A stretch of 64,000 bases of DNA from Pseudarthrobacter sulfonivorans. GTDB taxonomy: Bacteria > Actinomycetota > Actinomycetes > Actinomycetales > Micrococcaceae. Position 1 is the stretch's first letter. Every line of letters starts with the position of its first letter. Location: NCBI RefSeq assembly GCF_014712225.1, contig NZ_JACXBW010000005.1, forward strand, positions 124,001-188,000, read 5' to 3'. The translations under genes were made by a program, and so were the position numbers. The notes beneath the pieces are model-generated. The model had not been told where the DNA came from. It was given only the letters and a program-made list of their open reading frames with translations, and ran no database searches. Shown piece after piece: positions 36,547 to 46,371 of this stretch.

Positions 36547-38655
36547 TCAGGCGTCGATCCGCTCCCGGTCCAGGCTGGAGGCGCCAGCGATGATGAAGTC
36601 CTTCCGGGGCGCCACATCTGAGCCCATCAGCAGGTCGAAGGTGTCCTCGGCCTGCTTGGCGTTCTCGATGCCCACCTTGCGCAGGGTCCGGTGCCGCGGA
36701 TCCATGGTGGTTTCCGCCAACTGTTCGGCGTCCATTTCGCCGAGTCCTTTGTACCGCTGGATCGGCTCCTTGTAGCGCTTGCCTTCCCTGGCCAGCCGGG
36801 CGAGCAGCACGTGGAGTTCCGCTTCTGAGTAGGTGTAGATCATCTCGTTGGCCTTCTGGCCCGCATTGATCACTTCGACGCGGTGCAGCGGCGGGACGGC
36901 GGCAAAAACGCGCCCCTCATCGATCATGGGGCGCATGTACCGGAAGAACAGGGTCAGCAGCAGCGTCCGGATGTGGGCGCCGTCGACGTCGGCATCCGTC
37001 ATGAGGATGACCTTGCCGTACCGGGCGGCGCTGATATCGAAGCTGCGGCCCGACCCCGCACCCACCACTTGGATCAGGGCGGCACATTCTGCGTTGGAGA
37101 GCATGTCCCCCACAGAAGCCTTCTGGACGTTGAGGATTTTGCCGCGGATGGGCAGCAGCGCCTGGAAGTCCGAGGAGCGCGCCAGCTTTGCCGTTCCCAG
37201 CGCGGAGTCACCTTCGACGATGAAGAGTTCGGAACGCACGACGTCGTCCGTCCGGCAGTCAGCAAGCTTGGTGGGCATGGACGACGTTTCCAGGGCGTTC
37301 TTGCGCCGCTGCGTTTCCTTGTGGACCCGCGCGGAAATACGCGATTTCATCTCGCTGACGATCTTCTCGAGCAGCAGGGCGGAGTGGGCCTTGTCGTTGC
37401 GGTTTGCCGAGTTCAGCTTTGCGGTGATCTCCTGCTCCACCACCTTTGCGACGATGGCCCGCACTGCCGAGGTGCCAAGGATCTCCTTGGTCTGGCCCTC
37501 GAACTGCGGCTCGGCCAGCCGGACCGTCAGGACAGCGGTCAGTCCGGCGAAGATGTCATCCTTTTCGATCTTGTCGTTGCCCGCCTTGAGCTTGCGGGCG
37601 TTGGCTTCCACCGCTTTCCGGAACGTCTTGACCAGGGCCTGCTCGAAGCCCGACTGGTGGGTTCCGCCCTTGGGAGTGGCGATGATGTTCACAAAGGTGC
37701 GGACGGTGCTGTCATAGCCGATCCCCCAGCGCAGCGCCACGTCCACTTCGCAGTCACGCTCAACCTCGGCGAGCTGGCTGTGGCCGCGCTCATCGAGGAC
37801 CGGCACGGTCTCCTTGAACTTTCCCGAGCCGTGGAGACGCCAGATGTCGGTCACGGCGGGGTCTGCGGCGAGGAAGTCGACAAACTCCGAGATGCCGCCG
37901 TCGTGGTGGAACACCTCCTCGTGGGGACCTGCTTCCCCCGGAGTGCCGGCCAGCCTGCGTTCATCGCGGACTGTGAGCTTGAGCCCGGGAACCAGGAATG
38001 AAGTCTGCCGCGCCCGGGCGGCCAGTTCGTCGTAGGAGAACTTTGCGTCGGGCGTGAAGATCTGGCGGTCAGCCCAGTAGCGGATCCGCGTTCCCGTGAC
38101 GCCGCGTTTTGCCTTGCCCACAACGTCAAGCACCGAGCCGTCCACAAACGGCGCGAAGGTCGCGGCGGGATCGATCCTGCTGCCCTGGTCCTTGAAGCGT
38201 CCGGGTTCACCTCGGCGGAACGACATCTTGTACGTCTTGCTGCCGCGGTCCACTTCCACATCCAGGCGGGCGGACAACGCGTTCACCACGGAAGCGCCGA
38301 CGCCGTGCAGGCCGCCGGAGGCGGTGTAGGAACCGCCGCCGAACTTGCCGCCGGCGTGCAGCTTCGTGAACACCACCTCGACGCCGGTGAGTCCCGTCTT
38401 GGGTTCGAGGTCCACCGGGATGCCACGGCCGTCGTCGTGGATTTCCACCGAGTTGTCCGCATGGAGAATGATTTTAATGTCGTGCCCGAAGCCCGCCAGC
38501 GCTTCGTCCACGGAGTTGTCAATGATCTCCCACAGGCAGTGCATCAAGCCGCGCGAGTCGGTGGAGCCGATGTACATGCCGGGACGTTTGCGGACGGCTT
38601 CGAGGCCCTCCAGGACGGAAAGGTGCCGGGCGGTGTAATCAGAACTTGGTGCCAC
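36547..38655 (-). CDS. parE: DNA topoisomerase IV subunit B
   Basis: A 702-aa GHKL ATPase subunit. ATP-binding motifs: EIIDNSVDEALAG, IHDDGRGIPVD and SGGLHGVGASVVNALS. The TOPRIM domain has FIVEGDSALGTAK near residue 470 and LMTDADVDGAHIRTLLL. The C-terminus ends with YKGLGEMDAEQLAETTMDP and RTLRKVGIENA. At 702 aa it lacks the long GyrB insertions and pairs with parC about 9 kb away. The start is GTG after GAAGGAG. It is convergent with the M56 gene, leaving only 14 bases between stops. Confidence 0.93.
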   Translation of the reverse strand: MAPSSDYTARHLSVLEGLEAVRKRPGMYIGSTDSRGLMHCLWEIIDNSVDEALAGFGHDIKIILHADNSVEIHDDGRGIPVDLEPKTGLTGVEVVFTKLHAGGKFGGGSYTASGGLHGVGASVVNALSARLDVEVDRGSKTYKMSFRRGEPGRFKDQGSRIDPAATFAPFVDGSVLDVVGKAKRGVTGTRIRYWADRQIFTPDAKFSYDELAARARQTSFLVPGLKLTVRDERRLAGTPGEAGPHEEVFHHDGGISEFVDFLAADPAVTDIWRLHGSGKFKETVPVLDERGHSQLAEVERDCEVDVALRWGIGYDSTVRTFVNIIATPKGGTHQSGFEQALVKTFRKAVEANARKLKAGNDKIEKDDIFAGLTAVLTVRLAEPQFEGQTKEILGTSAVRAIVAKVVEQEITAKLNSANRNDKAHSALLLEKIVSEMKSRISARVHKETQRRKNALETSSMPTKLADCRTDDVVRSELFIVEGDSALGTAKLARSSDFQALLPIRGKILNVQKASVGDMLSNAECAALIQVVGAGSGRSFDISAARYGKVILMTDADVDGAHIRTLLLTLFFRYMRPMIDEGRVFAAVPPLHRVEVINAGQKANEMIYTYSEAELHVLLARLAREGKRYKEPIQRYKGLGEMDAEQLAETTMDPRHRTLRKVGIENAKQAEDTFDLLMGSDVAPRKDFIIAGASSLDRERIDA

Positions 38656-38838
38656 GGGTGGTGAACTCCTTCAGTGACGGAACAGCTGGCGCTGCGGACG
38701 CTCGTTCAAGCCTAGTCGGCGAGGGCGCAGAGGACCTGCTGCCACACCTCGCCGGGGCTGTGGCCGAGGCCACTCGTGACGTTCCCGTGACCCAAATCCG
38801 CAGCTTGAGACACTCTTGTGGCTACGCGGTCAGCGAAC

Positions 38839-38867
38839 TTGACCCGTCCTTGCGACGGGATTGATAC
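38839..38867 (+). promoter_or_regulatory. Sigma-A-type promoter of the DUF7455 gene
   Basis: -35 TTGACC (38839-38844), 17-base spacer, -10 TGATAC (38862-38867). This gives a leader of roughly 40 bases before the ATG at 38912. An AT-rich TATATAGA stretch about 13 bases further on is an alternative -10. Confidence 0.55.
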
Positions 38868-38911
38868 GAATGCTGGTTATATAGACATACAGATCTACTA
38901 AGGAGGCCGAC

Positions 38912-39133
38912 ATGACAACAGCAGTGGCAGACCGCACACTCAACGCACTGGACCGGTGCGATCGTTGCGGGGCTCAGGCATACGTCCGCGTTGTACTAGA
39001 GACCTCCGGCGGTGAGCTGCTCTTCTGCGGCCACCACGCCCGTGCAATCGAGGCCAAGCTCCGGCCGTTGAGCTCCGATTGGCACGATGAGACGGGCAGG
39101 CTTCACGAGAAGGCTCCCGTAGCCGTCGACTGA
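38912..39133 (+). CDS. DUF7455 small zinc-ribbon-like protein
   Basis: A 73-aa protein. Cys16-X2-Cys19 (CDRCGAQAYVRV) and Cys39-X-His41-His42 (LFCGHHARA) form a probable C2-CH zinc site. The C-terminal half is charged (KLRPLSSDWHDETGRL). The optimal ribosome-binding site AAGGAGG sits 5 bases upstream of the ATG, and a strong terminator follows, so this is an abundant single-gene transcript by design. It lies between parE and sigA, as in other actinobacteria. The function is unknown. Confidence 0.9.
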   Translation: MTTAVADRTLNALDRCDRCGAQAYVRVVLETSGGELLFCGHHARAIEAKLRPLSSDWHDETGRLHEKAPVAVD

Positions 39134-39148
39134 CCTCACAATTACATG

Positions 39149-39186
39149 AGCAGGACCCCCTCCCTCGGGAGGGGGTCCTGCTTTGT
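39149..39186 (+). terminator. Terminator of the DUF7455 gene
   Basis: AGCAGGACCCCCTCCC pairs with GGGAGGGGGTCCTGCT across a tight loop, followed by TTGTCTT. A 16-bp, nearly all G-C stem with a short T-rich tail, 15 bases after the stop. Confidence 0.9.
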
Positions 39187-39220
39187 CTTAAGTTCCGTCA
39201 CCAAAAGGCACAGGTGCTGC

Positions 39221-39285
39221 GAAAAGAAAAGCGGGGTCGGTTCCCGCCCGGCATCCTCGGATGCACGGGCGGGAACCGACCCCGC
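39221..39285 (-). terminator. Terminator of sigA
   Basis: A perfect 20-bp stem (39231-39250 with 39266-39285) that is palindromic over GCGGGGTCGG and its complement. On the minus strand it is followed by TTTTCTTTTC. It lies 16 bases past the sigA stop and sits back-to-back with the DUF7455 terminator. Confidence 0.92.
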
Positions 39286-39301
39286 GTTGCGTGGGCCTGA
39301 T

Positions 39302-40627
39302 TTAGTCCAGGTAGTCCCGCAGCACCTGCGACCGCGAGGGGTGGCGGAGCTTGGACATGGTCTTGGATTCTATCTGGCGGATACGCTCGCGCGTGACGCC
39401 GTAGACCTTGCCGATTTCGTCTAAGGTCTTCGGCTGGCCATCGGTGAGGCCGAACCGCATGGCCACCACACCGGCTTCGCGTTCCGACAGCGTGTCCAGC
39501 ACGGAGTGGAGCTGCTCCTGCAGCAGCGTGAAGCTCACGGCGTCGGCGGGGACCACCGCTTCGGAGTCCTCAATGAGGTCACCGAACTCGGAGTCGCCGT
39601 CCTCGCCAAGGGGGGTGTGGAGCGAGATGGGCTCGCGGCCGTACTTCTGGACTTCGACGACCTTTTCGGGGGTCATGTCCAGTTCGAGGGCAAGCTCCTC
39701 CGGCGTTGGTTCGCGGCCGAGGTCCTGGAGCATCTGGCGCTGCACGCGGGCCAGCTTGTTGATGACTTCCACCATGTGCACCGGGATGCGGATTGTCCGG
39801 GCCTGGTCGGCCATGGCACGGGTGATGGCCTGGCGGATCCACCACGTGGCGTAGGTGGAGAACTTGAAGCCCTTGGTGTAGTCGAACTTCTCCACTGCAC
39901 GGATCAGGCCCAGGTTGCCTTCCTGGATCAGGTCCAGGAACAGCATGCCGCGGCCGGTGTAACGCTTGGCCAGCGAAACCACCAGGCGAAGGTTGGCCTC
40001 GAGCAGGTGGTTCTTGGCACGCTTGCCGTCATGGATGACAAACTCAAGCTCACGCTTGAACTTGGCGTCCATGGAACCGTCGTCGGCGTTGATCTTTTCT
40101 TCGGCAAAGAGCCCGGCTTCGATCCGGAGCGCCAGGTCGACTTCCTGCTCGGCGTTGAGCAGCGCAACCTTACCGATCTGCTTGAGGTAGTCCTTGACGG
40201 GGTCGGCCGTGGCACCGGCGGACATTACCTGCTGGACGGGGGCGTCGTCGTCGTCGGCGTCCGAGTAGACAAAGCCCTTGCCGGTGGCTGCTGATGCCGC
40301 CTTGGCGGCGTCAATCTCGGCGTCTTCGCCGGCATCGGCGCCCTCGATCACAGCGTCGTCGAGGTCTTCGACGTCGTCGTCGTCGGAATCCGATGCGCCA
40401 CGGGCGGCTTTTCCGGCTGCCTCGGCAGCAGCTTTGGCACCGGGCTTGGGCCCGCGCTTCTTGGGCTCAGGCTTGCCGTCGACGGCGGTGTCACCGGCGG
40501 TGGCATCCTTGACGGCCTTGTTGGCTGCCCGCGTCGCTGCTCGCTTGGCGTTCGTTGCAGCCTGCTTATCCTCAGGGGACAAGACGTCCTGGGTGGCGGG
40601 ATCCTTCTTCGCGGAAGACGGGGTCAC
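39302..40627 (-). CDS. sigA: Primary RNA polymerase sigma factor
   Basis: A 441-aa sigma-70 group 1 protein. The first 125 residues are an Ala/Lys-rich then strongly acidic region 1.1-like segment ([33 protein letters not shown]). Region 1.2 starts at [26 protein letters not shown]. Region 2 includes [60 protein letters not shown]. Region 3 is [16 protein letters not shown], and region 4.2 ends [31 protein letters not shown]. This is the housekeeping factor (HrdB/SigA/MysA type). The start is GTG after AGAAAGG. TTGACA on the minus strand at 40692-40687 is a possible -35 upstream. Confidence 0.97.
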   Translation of the reverse strand: MTPSSAKKDPATQDVLSPEDKQAATNAKRAATRAANKAVKDATAGDTAVDGKPEPKKRGPKPGAKAAAEAAGKAARGASDSDDDDVEDLDDAVIEGADAGEDAEIDAAKAASAATGKGFVYSDADDDDAPVQQVMSAGATADPVKDYLKQIGKVALLNAEQEVDLALRIEAGLFAEEKINADDGSMDAKFKRELEFVIHDGKRAKNHLLEANLRLVVSLAKRYTGRGMLFLDLIQEGNLGLIRAVEKFDYTKGFKFSTYATWWIRQAITRAMADQARTIRIPVHMVEVINKLARVQRQMLQDLGREPTPEELALELDMTPEKVVEVQKYGREPISLHTPLGEDGDSEFGDLIEDSEAVVPADAVSFTLLQEQLHSVLDTLSEREAGVVAMRFGLTDGQPKTLDEIGKVYGVTRERIRQIESKTMSKLRHPSRSQVLRDYLD

Positions 40628-40869
40628 AGAAAACCTTTCTAGCGGCGGTCTGTGGAATCACCATACGGGCAACACCACTATGACCCTGTCAAGTCCGTGA
40701 TCAACATCAGGCGCAAACCACGGCCGGCAGAGCCTACAAGTAGAACTGCCGGGGCGGCTGTATTGTTCCCGTCAGGGACCATTACATGCACTTGATACAC
40801 GGACCCAACCGGGTCTCGGCATCCATTGTCTCACGGTTTTCCCGCATAAGGCTCAAGAAGCGGCCGGAG

Positions 40870-42069
40870 CTAGGCAGCATCCGTTTCGAATCGACGCCAG
40901 GCAGCCTCCTTTCGGGCAGCCCAGCCGCACAGGGTTCCGCGCCGCACCAGTTCCAGCATGAGCTCGGCAAGCCGGTAGCCAGGTTCTTCGTCAAGGGCCC
41001 GGCCGAGATACACGGCAGCGTACGATCCCCTCCCCCGGCACCATGCAATCCAGCCGCGGCCGGTCAGGGCAGCAGCGCCTGGCTGTCCACCGCACGCCGA
41101 AAGCTTTTCCAGGATGGCATCCAGACTGTTCAAGCAGCCCCAGGCAGGAACTTCGGGCTCCAGTCCCAGCAGGACCTCGCCGTAACCCGGCACACCGCCC
41201 CCACCCGCGGAGGCGCTTCCCGGGGCGCCCTTGCCCAGGCCCACGGGACCAACCGGCGCCAGGTTGCAGCCGTCTTCGAAGATGCCAAACGCTTCGGCAC
41301 CCCCAAGGGCCGCCGGCAGGCCAGCCGCGGCCATGACGAAGACTGCATCACGCCAGGCGGGGACGCGCAGGGAGGCCCGCAGGAACGCGAGATCGTTCGG
41401 CGGCAACTCTTGGCCGGTGCAGCTCAGGACGGAGCCCCACTGGGCCAGGAGGCTGTGGAATTGTTTCCTGCTCCCCCGGCGCCGGTCCAGTTGCGCCGCC
41501 CAGGCGTCCTCCGAGGCCAGGACTGCGGCCCGCTCCTCAGCGGATACCGCGGCCGCTGGAAGGGTGCCGTTCTCGGGCGCCGGCCCCACGCTGCTGCCGC
41601 GGTAGACCATTTCGGCGTTCAGCATGCTGTCCCGGATCACCTGCACCGGCATGCCCGGCATGGGGCAGCACAGCAGGTCAGTGCAGTTAGCGCTCCGCCA
41701 GTAGTCGTCTCCTACGTACCACGCGTCGCGTACGGTCATGCCCTCGGCGTCGAGAAGGCTTTCCAGGGCGTCCAGGAGACCCCGGTAGGTGCCCGGCGGT
41801 TCCATCCAGCCATGGTTCGTGAAGATAGCCAGTAGTGCGCCGTCGGCATTCCGGTCGGCCGAGAGGTAGTCGCGCACGGTCCGGGCGTAGTCCCGCGGGT
41901 CTGCGAGCGTTTCGGGGCCGGGGAGGTCAAGCCGCAGGGTCGCTCCGAGGCGTTTGCCCTGCATGGTCATGGCCACCAGACTGTCTGCGGGCCAGTACCC
42001 CAGGGTATGTGGAATGAACCCGAGGATGTCTTCAGGGCCTCGGACGGTCAGGTGTTCTGGAGGTTTCAT
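40870..42069 (-). CDS. DUF4192 domain-containing protein
   Basis: A 399-aa actinobacterial protein of unknown function. The family N-terminus LTVRGPEDILGFIPHTLGYWPADSLVAMTMQGKRLGATLRLDLPG is clear. It is followed by FTNHGWMEPPGTYRGLLDALESLLDAEGMTVRDAWYVGDDYWRSANCTDLLCCPMPG with a small Cys cluster (CTDLLCC). The C-terminal third, after a Gly-rich linker (GKGAPGSASAGGGGVPG), contains AALTGRGWIAWCRGRGSYAAVYLGRALDEEPGYRLAELMLELV. No signal peptide or membrane helix is present. It sits downstream of the MFS gene and upstream of sigA. Confidence 0.9.
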   Translation of the reverse strand: MKPPEHLTVRGPEDILGFIPHTLGYWPADSLVAMTMQGKRLGATLRLDLPGPETLADPRDYARTVRDYLSADRNADGALLAIFTNHGWMEPPGTYRGLLDALESLLDAEGMTVRDAWYVGDDYWRSANCTDLLCCPMPGMPVQVIRDSMLNAEMVYRGSSVGPAPENGTLPAAAVSAEERAAVLASEDAWAAQLDRRRGSRKQFHSLLAQWGSVLSCTGQELPPNDLAFLRASLRVPAWRDAVFVMAAAGLPAALGGAEAFGIFEDGCNLAPVGPVGLGKGAPGSASAGGGGVPGYGEVLLGLEPEVPAWGCLNSLDAILEKLSACGGQPGAAALTGRGWIAWCRGRGSYAAVYLGRALDEEPGYRLAELMLELVRRGTLCGWAARKEAAWRRFETDAA

Positions 42070-42168
42070 GACTCCAGCTTTGGGCCGGCGCCCCCAACGT
42101 TGTAGTCCCCGGCCCCGCTATGTCAACAACCGCCTCGGACAGGCAGATGTGGAGGACAAGTGCCGGTC

Positions 42169-43512
42169 CTATTCCGTGTTGTCCTGTCGCCGGCGCTGGG
42201 CCAGGCTGGCCCGTCGCTGCTGTGCCATGGCCCGAAGCAGCGGGGCCACCACCACACCCTGCGCCGCCATCTGATGCCGCACCTTACGGCGGGTCCGGAG
42301 CATCATGACTCCCCCGAACCCGAGCAGCAGGAAGTGCACGCTCAAAGCGATCCGGAAGGGTTCAAGGCCGTACAGTTCGCCGCCGGAATAGCCGCTTGCC
42401 AGGAGGACGTCCAGCACGAAGCCGATCAGGAAGATCGCCACCAGGGCTGCGATGAATCCGCCCACGTTGACGATCCCCGTGGCAGTGCCGATCCGGTGTG
42501 CGGGATTGAACGTCCGGGCGAAATCAAAGCCGATCATGGACCCCGGCCCGCCAACCGCCAGCACCACCACCAGGATGGCGAGCAGCCACAGCGGAGACCG
42601 GCCCGGCGTCACCAGAACTGCTGCCCACGCTGCTGCCGTAGCGCCGGATATCAGCAGCACCATGGTGGACCGGCGGAGCGGGTGCCGGGCGACAAAGCTG
42701 CCGATGAAAGGGCCGGCGGCGAGTCCGGCGGCAACATACAGGGTCATCAGTCCTGCCACCGTTCCCGAGTCCAGACCCTGCCCGGAGATGAGGAACGGGT
42801 AGCCCCAGGTCATGGCGAACACCGTGCCGCTGAACTGGATGGTGAAGTGGCTCCACATCCCCAGCCTGGTCCCGGGCTGGCGCCAGGCGCTGGCAAGTGA
42901 GACGCCGGTTGCCCGCAGGCCCCGCTGGACCTCGGGGGTCACGGTTCCCGGCGGCTGGTCCTGCAGGAGGACCACCACCAGGACCACCGCCAGTCCGGAC
43001 ATGCCGGCGAGCATCAGGAAACCGGGGGTCCAGCCGAAGGAATGCAGCACAAAGGCGAAAGGCAGCACGCTGAAAAGCTGTCCCAACTGGCCGGACATAC
43101 CCGTCAGCTGGGTGACCAGGGGAACCCGCGCCGGGGCGAACCACAAAGGAATCAGGCGGATTACGGAGATGAATGTCATGGCGTCACCGGCACCCACCAG
43201 CACCCGCCCCGCCACGCCGCCGGGAATGCTCTCCGCAAAAGCGAGCTGGAGCTGGCCGAGGCCCATCAGGACGGCCCCGCCGGCGATCATGGCCCGCGAG
43301 CCGAACCTGTCCACCAGCACGCCGACCGGGATCTGGAGGCCTGCATAGACCAGCAGCTGCAGCACGGTGAAGAAGGAGATCGCGGAGGCGCTGGCATCAA
43401 ACCGTTCGGTGGCTTCAAGTCCCACCACGCCGAAGGACGTGCGCTGCGAGACCGCCACCAGATACGCGAAGATACCGATGGTCCAGATCAGCCAGGCTCG
43501 GGGGGAAGTCAC
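42169..43512 (-). CDS. MFS transporter
   Basis: A 447-aa major facilitator superfamily protein with 12 hydrophobic segments. The conserved loop-2 region after helix 2/3 reads GVLVDRFGSRAMIAGGAVLMGLGQ, and the half-repeat reads GSFVARHPLRRSTMVLLISG. The substrate is not predictable; the AFAESIPGGVAGRVLVGAGDAMTFISVIRLIPLWF region resembles nitrate/oxalate-type antiporters only in general. GTG at 43512 is chosen because the longer frame adds a polar Cys/Pro-rich stretch before TM1. It has a CATAAT hexamer 6 bases upstream instead of a usable Shine-Dalgarno sequence. Confidence 0.88.
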   Translation of the reverse strand: MTSPRAWLIWTIGIFAYLVAVSQRTSFGVVGLEATERFDASASAISFFTVLQLLVYAGLQIPVGVLVDRFGSRAMIAGGAVLMGLGQLQLAFAESIPGGVAGRVLVGAGDAMTFISVIRLIPLWFAPARVPLVTQLTGMSGQLGQLFSVLPFAFVLHSFGWTPGFLMLAGMSGLAVVLVVVLLQDQPPGTVTPEVQRGLRATGVSLASAWRQPGTRLGMWSHFTIQFSGTVFAMTWGYPFLISGQGLDSGTVAGLMTLYVAAGLAAGPFIGSFVARHPLRRSTMVLLISGATAAAWAAVLVTPGRSPLWLLAILVVVLAVGGPGSMIGFDFARTFNPAHRIGTATGIVNVGGFIAALVAIFLIGFVLDVLLASGYSGGELYGLEPFRIALSVHFLLLGFGGVMMLRTRRKVRHQMAAQGVVVAPLLRAMAQQRRASLAQRRRQDNTE

Positions 43513-43524
43513 CCCCTCATTATG
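43513..43524 (-). promoter_or_regulatory. Leaderless -10 element for the MFS gene
   Basis: Minus strand: CATAAT, then GAGGGG, then GTG. The hexamer matches TATAAT at five of six positions at -12 to -7. GAGGGG directly abuts the start codon, too close to act as a Shine-Dalgarno sequence. Confidence 0.55.
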
Positions 43525-43637
43525 CCCGGGCTGCGGCGCGGACCATGGCAACCGTCTGCCAGGCGGACACACGTGCCCGGCCGGGCAGCTGCAGTCCGGG
43601 CCGTTGCCGGACAACGGTGAGACGGCAGCCGGACAGG

Positions 43638-44576
43638 CTAGAGGCCCGGGTTCTCGCGGGCGAGGTACGCCTCGACGGCGGCGCCCAGTTCATCCCCGTT
43701 CGGCAGTTCGTCGTTCTCATCCGCCAGGAGTGAGCGCCGCACGGTGCCGTCGGCCTTTTCGTCGTACCGTTCCTCGAGCCGGGAGACCACCTGCCGGACG
43801 TCTTCAGAGGCTTCCACCTGCTCGCCGATCTGGCGGGCCACTTCCCGGCCTGCTTCGCGCAGCCTGTCGGTGGGAAGCATCAGGGACGTGGCGGCGCCCA
43901 GGAATTCGAGTCCGGCAACTGCGGCGGTGGGGTATTCCGCTTCGGCCAGGTAGTGCGGGACGTGGATCACGTACCCTGCAACGTTGCGTCCGGCGTCCAC
44001 GAGCCGCAGTTCCAAAATGTGGCCCACCGCTGCCGGGACGTCCACCGTGGGCTTCCAGACGGAGATGCCCTCGATAAGTTCAGGGCGGTTGCCATGGACG
44101 GTGACCCCCACAGGCCGGGTGTGCGGCACGGGCATGGGGATGGAGTGGATCCAGGTCACGAGGTTCACATCGAGCTTCTCCACAATGCCGACAACCGCGC
44201 GTGCGAACCGCTCCCACTGCAGGTCGGGTTCGAACCCTGCCAGCAGCAGGAACGCGTTGCCGAGCCCGTCCTTGAGTTTGTACAGAGCCAGCTTCGGCGC
44301 CTGGTAGTCCTGCAGATGGTCTTCGACGAAGGAGATGTGGGGCCGTCGCGACCGGTAATCGATGAGCTGGTCGGCATCGAACACTGCCACCGTTTCAGCA
44401 TCGAGGGTGTCCAGCAGCTCCGCGTTGATCTGCTTCACCACGTGGCCGGCGTCGGCAAAGCCGGTGAAACCCATCACCAGGTTCAGCCCGCGGAGCGCCG
44501 GGCTGTGGAACAGCTCGATGTTGCTCGCGTAGAGCGCATCGGGGTCCAGCAGTGAGCCGGAAATCCGTTCAAGCAC
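43638..44576 (-). CDS. PAC2 (proteasome assembly chaperone-like) family protein
   Basis: A 312-aa protein of the PAC2/DUF75 family. NLVMGFTGFADAGHVVKQINAELLDTLDAETVAVFDADQLIDYRSRRPHISF is the diagnostic N-terminal block, followed by FLLLAGFEPDLQWERFARAVVGIVEKLDVNLVTWIHSIPMPVPHTRPVGVTVHG. Actinobacterial members are linked by context and homology to proteasome or protein-quality systems, but their function is unproven. The start is GTG after GGAAAGGAAG. It is divergent from pepA. M. tuberculosis has a PAC2 gene (Rv2714) near its sigA as well. Confidence 0.9.
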   Translation of the reverse strand: MLERISGSLLDPDALYASNIELFHSPALRGLNLVMGFTGFADAGHVVKQINAELLDTLDAETVAVFDADQLIDYRSRRPHISFVEDHLQDYQAPKLALYKLKDGLGNAFLLLAGFEPDLQWERFARAVVGIVEKLDVNLVTWIHSIPMPVPHTRPVGVTVHGNRPELIEGISVWKPTVDVPAAVGHILELRLVDAGRNVAGYVIHVPHYLAEAEYPTAAVAGLEFLGAATSLMLPTDRLREAGREVARQIGEQVEASEDVRQVVSRLEERYDEKADGTVRRSLLADENDELPNGDELGAAVEAYLARENPGL

Positions 44577-44830
44577 AGCGTCTTCCTTTCCAGGATTCGG
44601 GTGGGTAATTTGTACAACGCTGCCGGTCCCCCCGGCATTCCGTTCGCGGGTGTGGCGCAGGTCTCAGGAGATTCCGCTCCCGCGGCCACCAAGGGCTACG
44701 ATCGACAAGTGGCCTGCCGGACGGGCTAAGCCGGCACCCCGGCCACGTCGCGACCGGACGATTTCCATGGCCAGCGCCAGACATCCATTCCTGCGCGAAC
44801 AGCCTTTTCGAGAATTGAGGACTTTACCCC

Positions 44831-46354
44831 GTGGTCAAGAATACTGAAATCAACCTTAGTACCCTCGCCAAGGACCTGAAGAGGGCCAGCAGTGACGCCG
44901 TTGTCATCGGCGTGGGACAGGGCACCGACGGCCCCGTGCTGCTCGAGAACCCGCTGACCGCCAAGTCAGCCGAGGCGCTGACTGATTCCCTTAAGGTCCT
45001 GGGGATCACGGGGGCCGCCGATCAGGCGGTCAGGCTTCCCGGCCTGCCTGAAACCGGAGCCGGCGTGCTTGTCCTGGCAGGCGTGGGCAAGGTCGCGGCC
45101 GGCCAGCCGCTGTCCGAAGAAGCACTCAGGCGCGCTGCCGGTTCCGCCGTCCGCCAGTTGGCCGGACTGCCCACCGTTGTCTTGGCGTTCCCGACGACGG
45201 GAGTCGCCGACGTTGCGGCAGTCGCCGAGGGTGCCGCACTGGGCGCTTACGCCTTCACCGAGCACAGGTCCACCAGCGATGGACTGAAGGATCCGGTCCG
45301 CAACGCGGTGATCTACACGGACGTGGCGTCAGGCGACGAACTCAGCGCAGCGTTGAAGCGCGCGGGCCTGATCGGCCAGGCAGTTAACGCCACGCGATCG
45401 CTGGTCAACCAGCCGCCAAGCCATCTCTACCCCGAATCATTCGCCGAGGCCGCGAAGGAACTGGCCAAGGGCCTGCCCATCAAGGTGACGGTCTGGGATG
45501 AGAAGCGTCTGGAGAAGGAAGGCTTCGGCGGCATCATGGGCGTGGGCAAGGGCTCCACCCGCCAGCCGCGCCTGGTGAAAGTGGAGTACTCCCCCGCAAA
45601 AGCGACAAAGAAGATCGCCCTCGTCGGGAAGGGAATCACTTTCGACACCGGCGGCATTTCCTTGAAGCCGGCCCTCGGCATGGGTGACATGAAGAGCGAT
45701 ATGGCGGGCGCCGCCGTCGTACTTAACACTGTGCTGGCAATTGCGCGTCTTGGCCTGCCCGTCAAGGCAACCGCCTGGCTGTGCATCGCCGAAAACATGC
45801 CCGGTGGTGCGGCATCCCGCCCCGCCGACGTCCTCACCATGTTCGGCGGCAAGACCGTTGAGGTGCTGAACACCGACGCCGAAGGCCGCCTGGTCATGGC
45901 GGACGGCATCGTCGCAGCCAGCCGCGAATACCCGGATGCCATCATCGACGTCGCCACGCTCACCGGCGCGCAGCTTATTGCCCTCGGAAACCGCACAGCG
46001 GGGGTCATGGGCTCGGACAGCGTCACCGCCCCGCTCAAGGCCGCCGCCGACCGCGCCGGCGAACTGGTGTGGCCCATGCCGCTGCCCGAGGAGCTGCGCC
46101 CGAGCATCGACTCGCAGGTGGCGGACCTGGCCAACATCGGCGAACGGCACGGCGGCATGATGACCGCTGCGGTCTTCCTGCGCGAGTTCGTGGGCAAGGG
46201 CAAGGACGGGGAACAGATCCCCTGGGCCCACATCGACATTGCCGGCCCGTCCTTTAACAACGGCAGCCCGTACGGCTACACCCACAAGCAGGCCACCGGC
46301 TGCACTGTCAGGACCCTGGTGGCCTACGTGGAGGATGTCCTCGCGGCAGCCTGA
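44831..46354 (+). CDS. pepA: Leucyl aminopeptidase
   Basis: A 507-aa M17 metallo-aminopeptidase. The N-terminal regulatory domain spans residues 1 to about 170. The catalytic domain has the two-metal motifs KGITFDTGGISLKPALGMGDMKSDMAGAA and NTDAEGRLVMADGI, the family signature, with Lys and Arg catalytic residues. VPATLTGA-type bicarbonate-site sequence is present as DVATLTGAQLIALGNRTAGVMG. It removes N-terminal residues in peptide turnover, in a hexameric cytosolic particle. The start is GTG, 9 bases after TTGAGGA. A hairpin follows the stop. Confidence 0.96.
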   Translation: MVKNTEINLSTLAKDLKRASSDAVVIGVGQGTDGPVLLENPLTAKSAEALTDSLKVLGITGAADQAVRLPGLPETGAGVLVLAGVGKVAAGQPLSEEALRRAAGSAVRQLAGLPTVVLAFPTTGVADVAAVAEGAALGAYAFTEHRSTSDGLKDPVRNAVIYTDVASGDELSAALKRAGLIGQAVNATRSLVNQPPSHLYPESFAEAAKELAKGLPIKVTVWDEKRLEKEGFGGIMGVGKGSTRQPRLVKVEYSPAKATKKIALVGKGITFDTGGISLKPALGMGDMKSDMAGAAVVLNTVLAIARLGLPVKATAWLCIAENMPGGAASRPADVLTMFGGKTVEVLNTDAEGRLVMADGIVAASREYPDAIIDVATLTGAQLIALGNRTAGVMGSDSVTAPLKAAADRAGELVWPMPLPEELRPSIDSQVADLANIGERHGGMMTAAVFLREFVGKGKDGEQIPWAHIDIAGPSFNNGSPYGYTHKQATGCTVRTLVAYVEDVLAAA

Positions 46355-46371
46355 CCACGTTCCGGTCTGTG

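Noticed and set aside
44221..44245. GGTTCGAACC resembling a tRNA T-arm
   Set aside because: It lies inside the PAC2 coding sequence, and no acceptor or anticodon stem can be formed around it.
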